From contig CM034233.1 in the NCBI GenBank assembly GCA_019916065.1, positions 47,234,034-47,298,033 of the forward strand: DNA of 64,000 nucleotides. Direction: 5' to 3'. Positions 10,301-21,649 of this stretch are shown here, piece after piece. Each line of letters begins with the position of its first letter. The first letter of the stretch is position 1. The notes beneath the pieces are model-generated. The model did no database searches, was not told where the DNA came from, and was given only the letters and a program-made list of their open reading frames with translations. The position numbers and the translations under genes were made by a program. Source of the stretch: Vitellaria paradoxa. Taxonomy: Eukaryota > Streptophyta > Magnoliopsida > Ericales > Sapotaceae.

Positions 10301-11870
10301 TATATATTTTGAGGGAATTTAAGAAATATTAAATAAATATTTTTCTTACTTTTTTTTTATTTTAATTCCTTTCTTCTTTTTTATTTCAATAAGTTCAAGA
10401 TTTAAACAAGGTGTTAATAATGTCAAATTTTCATCTTATATACACATTTCTTATTAGCTAAGTTAAGGTCGTCTATTATCCATTAATATATTCTGCTTAA
10501 GAGGAGGGAAATTAATCCAACCATCAATATCTTGTAAAAAAAAAAAGACATTCCACCTTGAACCCCAGTAATGTAATTCATGCCACGCATTATAATTAAG
10601 AGAAATGTCAATGTCAGAATAAGTACCTTTACTATTAAAATAATATACAATCATTGTTGCATATGAGACAAGTAATTGATGCCATAAATGTTTCAACATT
10701 AATATTACCTACTTGGCACTATCAATTCTTTATTATTAATTTACAAAACACATGAACCCCAATAAATGTGAAAAAAGATTGAACTATGTTTGGCTAGGAG
10801 ATAAGAGTCATCTTTTGTTTGATTATTTGGTTTAGGGGAAAAATTTTAACTCATTTGAGCTTAATTAGCAAACCTTGAGAAGAAATTTAATTAGTTTTTT
10901 TTTTTCTGGAATCTTGGAAGAAATTAACTCAATTTAACTCAAACATACTATTTTCCTAATTGCATGGGTTAGCTAAATGATATATTTTTTTATTAGGTGA
11001 AAATTTAGTGCCATTTTCATCTAAGGTGAAAATTAAATTATAAAAGTTTCGTTGTTTTAATATTATAATATCTTTTGAAAATATATATTTATTCATATTT
11101 TATAAAATTTTTTACTTAAAACATAAGTAAAAAAGTGACAAGTCAGTAAATTTGTCTCTTTCAGAAGTCCAATCCAAATTTGGAAATCAACTAAGTACAC
11201 CGGTGTGGTGTCTGTCAAAAAGTTTTTGATTATTAAATTAGATATGGAGTTTAGAGAAATAATTTGACAAAATTTCAATAAGTATGAAAAGTGTTGTACT
11301 TATGTATACTTGTGACCAAAGTGAATATATATATATATATAAAACTTTACGTAAATAGGTATGCACGAATTATATGTAATCATGTCCTTTTCTCCAATTG
11401 AATGATACTACCTGTATTGTAAATCTCAAGATTTATTCCTCAATTAGTTAGTTAAACTATTAGAGAGTAGTTATTTATAACAGTACTTTCATAAGCATAT
11501 ATCTCAGAAGATGTCAGAAGATGGTTATACGCATGACCTACGACTTAAGCGTTAGGCTGACATCAGGAGTCAATTGAGTGAACCAAGTCTCGCTCGAGAA
11601 CGCCTCTACTCAATTGCCTCTGATTGGTTACAGATCAAGCAAGAAATTTGTCCATTAAGAGTGGTAAGGAATATCCCTGTATCAAAAAATTTTTAAAATA
11701 ATATTTTAAATCAAAACGAATGGAGCCAAAACTTCAGTCAAATTTTGAACTTGGCTAACGAGCTAGTTCGCTCGGTTAGAACGACGTCAACCCAAAAGCA
11801 TATGTTATGGAAGCCAAATTTTGTAATTATAATTACTAAGCATTTGTAATATGAAAAAGAATATATATTT

Positions 11871-11908
<38 letters not shown>

Positions 11909-13038
11909 ATTGAAGGGGACAAGAAGTTACTTTTTGAGTCATCAACTTTCCATGAGCTGAGATAAAAAGCTCTTTCTGGCCTTGACCAGGTCCACCTCTC
12001 CATTACTGTGAAAGGTGTCGATACCAAATTTAATAATTAGATAGGACCAGCCATCAATGGAAAACGTTTCTGTGAATAAAGTCATAAATAACCTATTCGT
12101 CTGTTGGAAAAGATGGATGAACTCTATCTCAAAGAAAGAGGTATCTCCCACTACTCCATGCATGCAAATCATGCAATAGGAAAGGTATTCCCATATGAGA
12201 AGTACGATCACAGAATACAATCCCGATATAATATATAAATATAAATATGAATATGTAAATTTTAAAACTATAGGATATATATATATATATATAGGTTGCA
12301 TTTGAAGTTTCAAAATAAAATTATAAAAAATTAAAAATTAATGTAAATTAACTCATGATGAAATTTAATTAAAAAATTTGATAAAAATTAGAGTTTTATG
12401 AAATTTTTAAGAATTTTTTTGAATGAATGAGATGAAAATTATAAGCTGTCAAAAAAAAATAAGATTCAAATATAGTTTTTATATATTTTTATTAACTATA
12501 ACAGGTGAGTATAATATTTGTAAAAAAATTAATTCAATAATTTCACATATATGTAAGATTTTATAATTTTAATTAATTAATAAAATTTGTACTTATCAAA
12601 ATCGTATATTAATTTGAAATATAAATAATAAAGTAATTAGTAACTTATGTGACCTATCGAATATTTTGATATGTGTGAAGAATATGGATATTCAATGTAT
12701 GTTACAAAAGGACGCGGAAGTTACTTTTGAAGTATTAAATCTACATATTCCAATAATTATTGTTAATATATTATTATTTTTTTTATTATCGTAGATATTA
12801 TTTTTTTTAAAAATTCAAAATCATATAAACAGTCCAACAAAACTACCATCTAAGAAACATATACATAATTTTTAAGAAAAAAAAATTGCCAACAAATTAA
12901 TATATATGTTTTATGACAATTATAAAAAAATAATTACAGGGTGTTTGGATCTTGAAATTTTTTAGACTGCAAAAAGAACGTAAATAAAAAATATAGAAAA
13001 ATAAAAGAAGAAAAGCATTAAATTTATTTTATTGAGTT
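10301..13038. other. AT-rich intergenic DNA with microsatellites
   Basis: Holds (TA)n at ~11325-11342, (GA)n at ~11882-11909 and (TA)n at ~12276-12292. A possible old MITE with TATGTTTG ends lies at ~10786-10955. Sequence at 11560-11790 includes CTAGTTCGCTCGG, shared with the 58.4 kb LTR, so a second small relic of that family may be present. No supported gene. Confidence 0.45.
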
Positions 13039-13112
13039 AAAAATTAACAAGGAAACTAGTTAGTAGTTATTTGCCAAAAATTGACAAGGAAACTAGCTAG
13101 TAGTTATTTACC
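13039..13112. repeat. 37 bp tandem duplication
   Basis: Two adjacent 37 bp units beginning AAAAATTAACAAGG / AAAAATTGACAAGG and differing at only three positions. Downstream (13130-13260) is a TATA-like TTTATAAACC and moderately GC-richer sequence that may be an LTR fragment, but no partner copy is present. Confidence 0.8.
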
Positions 13113-14186
13113 AACAATTTCATATTCCCTTTATAAACCCTCATCTTCACAATATGACCTAGAATTTCACTAACACAAACATTGGTGAAGTGGCATTAGA
13201 CTACATATTTCTCCCGTGAGAGTAGCCTGGGTAGGAACAGTGGGGTTAGACCAAGACTTGCTTAGGGAAACGTACTTTAGCTTAGCACTTGTTTTTTTCG
13301 TTTTATATGCTAACTTAAATTTTATTTTTTTATTTAGTTACTTTTAGACATATTATTTACATTCATAAAAAATATTAAAAGTAAAAAAAAAAATTCACGT
13401 ACGAATAAAAAATTAGGCCAAGTCAGTTTTTTTCCAACTGTACATAAATTCTCTTATTTGAAATTATTTTTTAAAGAATGTGAATAATATGTTTAACATT
13501 TATAAGAAAAAAAATAAATTGTGATATAAAGAACCATATAAGATGAAAAGAATATAAAAAAAATTTACTAATCATTCCCAAGCCAAGTCTAAATGGCTTG
13601 GCGTGCTCACAATTTCATTTGAGTTTTCGAGCTCGATCCAATTTCCCACCTTTTTGAATAGTCATTAAAAAAAAAAAAGATAAATAAGAACCTTCTCCCA
13701 GCTATTTTCAATTTTGTAAGAGATTGATTTGATAAGATGAGTACAAAATTCAAAATTGTTTGGTTGTACTTAACGAGGAAATTTTGTGCATGCTGTGGAC
13801 ACTTACAAAAGTCAAACAAAACTGTTGAACCCTAAGCTAACCAATGATTGAGGTTAAATTAATATACGGTAAAAACCCTCTAGCAAGAATCCCTAGTAGA
13901 AGAGAATAATGGTCACTGCCGGTGCAAGATGCATGAATATCCATGCATAAGAAGACCTTTAATTTCTTCAGTAGGTGTAACAAAATTAATTTAATCAAAT
14001 TTAATCAATAGAAGGTGATCGAATATTACTTAATTTGAGTTAGATATACGTATAATCATAACTAACATCCCCGTGGAAACTTCTATGATTCTAAAGATCA
14101 AACTTGCACCACCTTTTTCTAAACCATCAAAATGTTCTCCTTTCTCTTTCTTACGTTATTTCGTTACTTATCACCCAAGTAGCTTA
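13113..14186. other. Intergenic DNA
   Basis: AT-rich. A possible LTR-like segment with a TATA motif at ~13130-13290 is the only structure noticed; the rest shows no coding signal or RNA gene. Confidence 0.4.
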
Positions 14187-14503
14187 GGTCGCATTTAGTT
14201 TATTTTTTTATTTTTATTTTATGCGTTAAAAATTTCAAAATGAAAAAATAAAAAATATTCTATTTTCCTTATTTTAATATTTTTCTTGTTTTTTTTGTTA
14301 AAAACTCTTCAAACGAATTTTATCCATTTTTGTTTCATGTATAAACTCTTTTTTTATTTTTTAAAATAAATTTTGAAAACACAAGTAGCTAAATAAGTTT
14401 TGAACTATTTTTCTTATTTTCAAAAGTACAAAATGAAAAATGAGCTCAAAACAAATAGAAGACAGAAAATAAAATAAAATAAAATAACAACCTAAATGAC
14501 ATC
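14187..14503. mobile_element. Tourist-like MITE, copy B
   Basis: A 317 bp element with TIRs GGTCGCATTTAG and (complement of right end) GATGTCATTTAG and a perfect TTA target duplication (14184-14186 and 14504-14506). Read on the minus strand its interior matches copy A at 7566-7901. The TTA duplication supports a PIF/Harbinger (Tourist) origin. Confidence 0.8.
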
Positions 14504-14835
14504 TTAGTCTTTCAAATTTACAAAAATGAATGAAAAACTCTATGTTATAATTTTAAATAAATTTATTGAGAGAAATCTACTTATTTATTTCTTATTTGTT
14601 CAATTCATTTCAATTCAATCAACCATGCAATTTAATCTCTCTCTTTCTCTCTCTTTCTTTCTCTCCCTTTTTAAGTAAATTTGTTATTTAATGTTTTTGT
14701 GTGAATTTTGGATTTATAATGGATAAATTATCACAGACACTCCACTTTTGCCCTCTTAGTTAAACTTTGCAATATCTAATACTTTTAGTTGAGTGGGGAT
14801 CTACTAATTAAGTTTTTTTTTTTTTTTTTTTTTTT
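14504..14835. other. Intergenic DNA with CT-rich and poly-T tracts
   Basis: Pyrimidine-rich microsatellite at ~14636-14675 and a poly-T run of about 21 at 14814-14835. Nothing else recognised. Confidence 0.5.
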
Positions 14836-15797
14836 ATCATAAGATATGTCAAAGTGGCAGAATTCGATAAAAAACAAACAATCAGCAAAATGCCACTTGT
14901 ACACTTGGAGTTAGGGAAAAACCAAGCTGAAGACTTAGATCAAGGCATAAGGCCACTAAACTATACAGACATATCCAAGACACCAAATTGAGGATCCTTG
15001 CATCAACAGAAGAGTCAAAATCCAAAATTAAGAGTCAATTTGGTCTAAAAGTCAAGAGTGGCCTCTACCAACGCATCTGAAAGACGGTATCAACTGGAAT
15101 ACCCAAATCAGGCCAAAATGGTACAAGGAGATACAAAATATTCCTAGAACATGTTGTAGAACATAGAACATAGCTCAAAGCAACCAAAATGCCATTCTAG
15201 AGGTCATTCGGGCTCTACCGACTCAAAATGACTCCTACTAACAAAAAGGAAGTTACCGGAGCACCAGATACAATTTGAGTATCCAGATGAAGTCAGCATG
15301 TCCTAAAATTACACAAAAAGGTTAAGGGTTCATTCCTTGAGATAATGACATAGCTAAATCTGGTTAAGTCAAATCTTAGGAGATACCCCCACAGCTTCGA
15401 TTACAAAATTCATCGATTTTTTTTAATAAATTTATAAAAGTGTCCTACAGTCCCGCTAATGGAAACCTAAAAATAGTAGGAGAAGTCAACTGGTGGTGAT
15501 TCTAAGAGTCAAGACAAAGGATTGGCTAACCCTTTCTCTATTTCAACCTGTTTCAAAGTAATAATTTTTAAATAGACATAACTTAATCCTAGAGAATATA
15601 AATTGAACCAAAATTTGACCTAATCAGTTTAATTCTCTCCAAAAAGTGCCCGGGAGGTCCTGAAAGCTCCCAAAAACTATGCAAAAGTCCTTAGAATGGC
15701 TCAAACTTGTCAGGACCAAACTCAGACTTCACTGAACATGGCCCGAGCTAAGGGCTCAAGCCAAATGGCTAAAAAATTAAACCTAGCTGCCATTCCC

Positions 15798-16010
15798 TTT
15801 GCCACAATCTTGTGGCAAATTGTTTTGCTTGTCTGAGATTGCAAAATGTTTTGCTTGATCTATTTTGCAATCTTGATTGCCTGGGGCACTATGCAAACTT
15901 ATTTGCCTATCAAGTTTAGCAAAAAAGACTACAAAATGACCTTGGCAAAGAGTTTTGCTTGCCTTATTGGGCAAACTTGTTTGCCTAACGAAATAAGCAA
16001 TCTTTGTTGC
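15798..16010. repeat. Array of short GCAAA...TTTGC hairpins
   Basis: At least seven small inverted repeats recur about every 26-28 bases, with one larger gap: 15798-15819 (9 bp stem TTTGCCACA/TGTGGCAAA), 15841-15854, 15867-15880, 15893-15906, 15945-15958, 15970-15985 and 15997-16010. Each has the form GCAAA, 2-6 base loop, TTTGC, with variants. The array ends ~40 bases before the TATA motif at 16053, where promoter repeats of an LTR would sit. Confidence 0.75.
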
Positions 16011-16052
16011 CTATTTAGATATGTAAAACATTTGTTCAAGTCCCAAAAATCC

Positions 16053-16060
16053 TATAAATA
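16053..16060 (+). promoter_or_regulatory. TATA box of LTR-like promoter
   Basis: TATAAATA, embedded in CCTATAAATAGG and followed by a C/T-rich leader that is typical of plant LTR transcription starts. Its use is inferred. Confidence 0.5.
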
Positions 16061-16344
16061 GGTGCCCCCTTTCTCATTTTCTTTCATTCAACACTCTGCG
16101 CTCTTCAGAGCTTCTCTCTCTAGAAAAAGCTTGCATTGGTATAATTTTCTCTTTTTAGAAAATTTTATTTTATCTTTCAATTTAATGTACTTGCATAATT
16201 AAAATAAAATAATTTTGATTATGTAAAAAAATTATTTGTCAATGAAAGGTATCCTAATCATAACTCACATTTGGGTTAAGCCTGATGTATGACATTGGCT
16301 AGATTTAGCCTCAGATTAACCCAAGATAATTTTGCAAAATTCCA

Positions 16345-16780
16345 GACATCATATATATGACATGCCCACCTCACACGATCGTGTCATGCTATGCCATAAC
16401 ATCATCCTGACATGCTATAATACCATGTATACTATGTCATGTAATGTCATAATAGCACATTACCATGCTAGGCCATACTAAATATCATATTTACCATGCC
16501 ATGTCATCCCTGCCATGTTATAATATGTCATTATCATCCTATACCATGCTCACATGCCATATTGTTATGCTATGCCATGACCATGCTATATCATGCTAGC
16601 ATATCATATTCTCATGTCATTTCATGCTACCATGCTCATTCACCATCCCATGTCATAGTATAACATGCTAGGATATTATTTACCATGCATGTACATACCC
16701 TGACATGCTATGCATCATGTTTTGATATGCCAGCATATGTCTTGACATGCTAGAACATACTCAAACATGCAAACACACAC
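16345..16780. repeat. CATG-rich degenerate array
   Basis: About 25 CATG tetranucleotides occur in roughly 430 bases, in variants of CCATGCTATGCCAT, TCATGCTA and ACATGCTA. Spacing is irregular, so this is a degenerate tandem array and not a clean satellite. No reading frame is kept. Confidence 0.75.
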
Positions 16781-17039
16781 TCACTTGGGCAGATACAAAC
16801 TTAGAAATCAAACACTTACTAATCTAGAGCATTCACCTGATTGAGCTAGGCTCCAAAGACTAGGAATGACTTAAGATTGGCTAAGCTGATGATCTCTAAG
16901 TTATGACTCCCTTAGATATACTTGACATGCATCCTTCAATCACCATCCATGATAGAATATAAATTGTCATCACATTCAACATGTCTTTGACATACCTAAT
17001 TGACTGCGTTTAGATAGTGCGTCTAAACTAACCCCCAAA

Positions 17040-18820
17040 TGTAAAGTCGTGCGGTGTAGTTTTACCTGGTAAGTCTAGGATCGTATCCACAGGGAACTTT
17101 GAGATTGAACACTAAAGTTTTCTAAGTTCTTCTATCTACCGATTTCCTTTTTAAAACAGAAAATAAGAAAATCAATTTTGGGTTTTGAAAAGTGTTGATT
17201 AACTAACTAGTAAACAAATAAAATAAATTGCAAGAATTGAACTAGACTAAGATTCAAGAAATTAAATTACTTCTATTCTAATTAATGGAAAAGCAAGATT
17301 CAAAATTAAACTAAATTAAAATAATGAAAGTAATAAAATTACACATTTAAAATAATTAAAGATCTTGATCTGACCTTTAAATCTAGGTGGATTCACTACT
17401 TCATGATTCGATATGTTTTTATCTCAGTTTAAGTTTCACGTAAAGGAAAAATAAACCAGAAGTTATCTTCGTGAAAACATTTTTAGATTCCAAAATATAG
17501 TTTTCAAATCTCGTTTAGGATTAGAAACTCGGAAAATATTATGATATTTCATTTTTGGACTCAGATCTGATTTACTTATTTCAAAATTATTAAGAAACAT
17601 TTAATCAAGAGTTCTTATCAGTGATTACAGATAATATGATCAAGAAAACTTGTTTTCGAAAGCTTTTGAAAATAAATAATATAGATCTAAAAATTGTAAA
17701 CCCATACATGCAAGTTTTCACTTTGCGTGTACGGATCTATGTACATCTCGTCAATCATACTGATCCACCTATCATTATTAGGTTAAATCAAGAATAAAAA
17801 TCTAACCTAACATGGTTGAAATAATCAAACAACAAATAAAAAGACAATACGAAAGCAAAGGAATTTTCATTGGATAAAATGAAACACGTACCATTCTTCA
17901 TAATGAATTAAACTTGAATCCGAAAGCAATCATAAACTCTCCAAAAACTGAATTAAAAACTCTCTACACTAACCTATTGTAATGAAAAACTAAACTTAAA
18001 AATACAGAGAAAAACGTAAGTGTAAAGTCCCTTTTTGGGCTGCAAAACTACATATACATAGAGGAGATGAAAAACCCTAAAAATATAATCTATCCGCACA
18101 AATAAACCTTTTGTGGTTCGGACCACCCATAGGAGTGTCCGGACCACAGTGTACTTCCTCTTCAATTTGTGTCTTGCTACTAACAGCTTTTGGTTCTCAA
18201 CTTCCAATGTGATTTTGACCTTGAAGACGATAGATTCAGGCTTTGGCTAAAACACAAAAGTTGTAACCCTTTGAGTCTTCTTTCTAACTCAAAAAGAATC
18301 TTTCAATCTGAGTTATGAGTGAAAAGATATGCTAAAAATACTAACAGGGTGTTAAGTTGGAACTTTAACTGCACACCACTTCAACCATCTTGAACTTCGG
18401 ACCATTTTCTTCTCCTTGGCGGCCATAGTAACTAATCTTATTCCTTGGGATGGCTCTTGGGATGTTGAGGAAGTCTTGAAAGTCATTGGACATGTCAGCA
18501 TTTTGTCTTCAAGCTGTTTTCTCCATGTATACCAAGTGTTCGGCAAAATGCCTCAAAAAGACACCAGAGCCTATTCTTGCACTTCCTTACTCCGGCTTGC
18601 TTTAGCTCTGGTCCGGACCACCCGTAGAGGTGCCTAGACCATAGTAGCTTCTTCCATCTCTTCAACACTGCTTATTTTGATAATTTTTGACTTTTCTCTG
18701 CATTTTGAAAACAAAATACCATAAATTACAAAACATAACTAAAACTTTAAAATTAATTGAATAAATGCATGATTTATGTTTTAAATGATGCTTTGTAATT
18801 ACACTTTTCAAGTGTAATCA
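17040..18820 (-). mobile_element. Solo LTR (or lone LTR fragment), same family as 50237-52301
   Basis: On the plus strand, 18195-18560 matches 51720-52070 over several hundred bases (shared GACCTTGAAGAC, TTATGAGTGAAAAG, CTTCGGACCATTT, ATTGGACATGTC/TTTGGACATGTC blocks). At the other end CGTATCCACAGGGAA at ~17090 matches CTTTCCACAGGAAGG at ~50317. Copy orientation is minus by comparison with the second copy, which adjoins a primer-binding site. No internal region lies beside it. I could not find a clean target-site duplication, so a solo LTR is likely but unproven. Confidence 0.65.
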
Positions 18821-18889
18821 CTAATCATATCAACTGTATCACTCAAATCACACTAGCCTCGTAAGCCCTTTATATAGACTTGATCATCA

Positions 18890-19650
18890 TCACCAGGATC
18901 TAAGCTCCCAATCTTAGTTGAGTTCCTTTCCCAAATGATAGATACTCACTCATTTGTGCTGGGTGCATCTTTGGAGTTAAGCTCCTTTCTATAATTATAC
19001 GCGAGGTGCTAACTATTTGTCCTCACTTAGAGCAAGGCTCCTTTCTTTTCCTAGTTAGGTACCATACGCTAACTACACCTTGTCATTTGGAGCAAGGCTT
19101 CATTTCTCAATTATGTGCAAGGCACTAACTATCTCCATTTCTCAATTATGTGCAAAGTGCTAACAATCTCTTGCTATTATGCACTGAGTGCTAACTATCT
19201 CTTATCTTCTGGAGCAAGACTTCTTTCCTAGTTAACCATTTCCTAGTTTGCGCAAAGTGGTAACTATTCTTTTACTTTAGAATAATGTTCTTTTTCCAAG
19301 TTAAGCACGAGGTGCGAACCGCCTTTTGTCATCTGGAGCTAAGCTCTCTTTCCAAATTGCGCGCGAGACACTAACTTCCATTTCAGTTTTAGAATGAGGA
19401 CTCTCATAACAAAGACAACTACTCCTAATACGTATCTAGAGCTAAGCTCTTTCTTTCACCCCATATCAGGAGCACGGTTCCTTTGCATTGATCCTTTACA
19501 CAAAGTTACGTAGACCTGATTTCTTAACAGGGTACGTAGGTAGCTCGAGCATATAGCTTGAGTTCAGTCCCCACGGTGACTATTTGCGCGAGGCGCAACC
19601 CATACTTGGAGCGAGGCTCCAGCACACATCTACTATGGTTTCAACCATAT
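18890..19650. repeat. Degenerate ~60-75 bp tandem array with GGAGC/GCTCC hairpins
   Basis: At least seven units of the pattern GGAGCAAGGCTCCTTTC followed by GCGAGGTGCTAACTAT recur between the solo LTR and the T2 protease. The first block is a small inverted repeat (GGAGC...GCTCC). Units vary in length and some lack one half. The array stands where a gag gene would be expected for T2. Confidence 0.75.
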
Positions 19651-19744
19651 GGGGTGAGCTACGGTGACCTAATCCCTGTCACAGGATTCGTAGGCCACTC
19701 AAGTAAATAGCTTGAGTATAGTTTCCACAGTCTTCATAAACCAT

Positions 19745-20090
19745 CAGTGCGAGGTGTTATACTTAATTTATCTATTGAATACTTGTCACCATCTTTGTGT
19801 GTTGAGACCCCAATTGGGGGATACTCTCAGTTAGATAGAATTTATCAAGGTTATGTTATAGCAATAAGGATGGAGGTCTTAACTGATGATTATCAGTGCT
19901 CACATGATTTTATTGTACTAAAGATGAAAATTTTGACGTGATACTTAGAATGGGTTGGCTGGTTGCCTACTGAGCTTTCATTGATTGCTCTAAGGGTAAT
20001 GTGATCTTGCATAATTTTGAAGAGGATGTGATAAAGTTTACAAGAGACCATTGTAATCCTCAGACTTTGTCTTCCCTAGATGGGCAAGGA
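19745..20090 (+). pseudogene. T2 protease remnant
   Basis: Translation shows the C-terminal half of a Tekay protease: LSPSLCVETPIGG, then a DVILRMGWLVAY block where relatives have DVILGMDWL, then FIDCSKGNVILHN. The active-site DSG part upstream is absent, the sequence being replaced by the tandem array. Frameshifts and stops are present. Confidence 0.7.
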
Positions 20091-20149
20091 TGAGTGGACC
20101 TTCATACTTTGTTTGCCTGTTTAACAGTAGAAGATGAGGAGCAGCATGT

Positions 20150-21080
20150 AGCTAAGATGCTACAGGTAGTTTGTGAGTTTCTGGAGGTATTCTTGAAAGA
20201 CTTATTTGGCTTACTGCCAGAAAGAGAAGTAGAGTTTGCAATTAACTTGGCTCCGGGGACCCAGCCAATATCTATTGCACCTTATTAGTTGGCACTTGCA
20301 GAGCTAGCTGAGTTAAAGGCTCATATTGAGGATTTGACCTCAAAGGGATTTATCCGACCCAGTACATCTCTGTGGGGTGTGCTAGCATTGTTTGTAGCAA
20401 AAAATGATAGCACACTTAGAATGTGCATTGATTATAAGAGACTAAACAAAGTCATCAAAAAAAATCGGTATCTCTTGTCGAGAATTGATGACCTATTTGA
20501 TTGGCTGAAGGGGTCTGTTTGCTTTCCAAAGATTGATTTGAGGTTGGGCTATTACCAATTGATGATGTCTCCAAGACAACATTCAGGACTCAATACGGCC
20601 ATTACGAGTTCATAGTTATGCCATTCAGATTGACAAATACACTAGCAGTTTTATGGATCTGATGAACAGGATATTTAGTAAATATCTATATTAGTTCATG
20701 GTTGTGTTCATAAATGATGTGTTAGTTTACTCACGACTAGAGGAAGAGCATGAGAGGCATTTGTGGATTGTGCTTCAGACTTTAAAGGACCACCAACTAT
20801 GTGCCAAGCTTAGTATATGTGAATTCTGGCTCCGATAGGTGAAATTTCTTGGATATGTTATTTGAGGCGAGGGTGTTGCTATGGACTCTTTAAAGATTAA
20901 AGCAGTTATAGATTGGTTGAGGCCAATAACTGTGTTTGAAATTCGTAGCTTCTTGTGCCTGGTAAGACACTACTGGAGGTTTGTGTTAGACTTTTCACAG
21001 CTAGCTGGGTCAATGATGAGATCGACTCAAATAGGAGTCAAGTTTGTGTGGGAAGAAGCTTATGAGCATTCATTCTAGGA
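20150..21080 (+). pseudogene. T2 reverse transcriptase with FIND in place of FIDD
   Basis: Similarity to gypsy RT runs from [20 protein letters not shown] through [20 protein letters not shown] and [10 protein letters not shown] to the thumb (FLCLVRHYWRFV). The catalytic motif is FIND at 20707-20718: the codon 20713-20715 is AAT where the family has GAT, removing one of the two metal-binding Asp residues. Stops at 20287-20289, 20836-20838 (Gln expected) and 21076-21078 (Gln expected), plus a frameshift near 20570, also break it. Even in frame this RT would be inactive. Confidence 0.85.
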
Positions 21081-21520
21081 GTTGAAGAGGGATTGCATTA
21101 TGCAGTTTCATGTGATGCGTCTAAGGAAAGGTTGGGCTGTGTTTTGATACAAGAGGGGAAGGTTGTAGCTTATGGATCTCAGTAACTTAAGACTTATGAG
21201 AGGAACTACTCAGTGTAGTTAGTAGTTGTTATTTTTGCACTCAAGAGCTAGATGCGCTACGTCGATGGGGAGAAATTTAAAGTTTTGTTTGACCATAAGA
21301 GCTTGAACTACATATTTACTCAGAAGGATCTGAATCTGAGGCAGAGGAGATGGGTCAAGTACATGGAAAACTTCAACTTTGAATTGCATTACCAGTTAAA
21401 TAAGACCAACGTGGTTGCTGATACCTTGAGCTGGAAGACCCATGCCACCTTGGCTAGTGTGGCAGTGTGGGAATGGAGGACGATAGATAATCTAGGTGAG
21501 TTTAGGCTTAACTATTAGGA
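21081..21520 (+). pseudogene. T2 RNase H, broken
   Basis: Frames together encode CDASKERLGCVLIQ, a YGS.-LKTYERNYSV block, then (21252 on) KFKVLFDHKSLNYIFTQKDLNLRQRRWVKYM and a VADTLSWK end. Stops occur at Gln-type and Trp-type positions, including TAG at 21249-21251 where KIWRHYL-type Trp is expected. The last catalytic block reads DHKSL, so the domain is recognisable but not functional. Confidence 0.75.
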
Positions 21521-21649
21521 GGCTAAGAATCGAGCAATGTTATGTTCTGTAGTGGTTCAGCCTACTTTAGTAAGTAGAAATATGAAGGCCCAAGGTACTA
21601 ATGCTGAGACTAATGAGTACCAGGTACAAATGAGAAGTGATGAGGGCAT

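Larger units (their letters stand above)
14836..16344 (+). mobile_element. LTR-like promoter region of an unidentified retroelement
   Basis: The segment is less AT-rich than its surroundings and ends with a classic plant LTR promoter layout: CCTATAAATAGGTGCC at 16051, followed ~50 bases later by a CTCTTCAGAGCTTCTCTCTC leader. Upstream is a set of short hairpin repeats (15798-16010). It shows no similarity by eye to the T2 3' LTR at 23048, so it is not the matching 5' LTR of T2. The limits are uncertain and no gag follows. Confidence 0.45.

Noticed and set aside
15783..16061. Overlapping frames on both strands at 15.8-16.1 kb
   Set aside because: Created by the hairpin-repeat array upstream of the LTR-like TATA box; no domain.
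18352..18637. Frames on both strands near 18.4 kb that resemble frames at 51.9-52.2 kb
   Set aside because: The similarity is at DNA level between two LTR copies; reading frames differ and no domain is visible.
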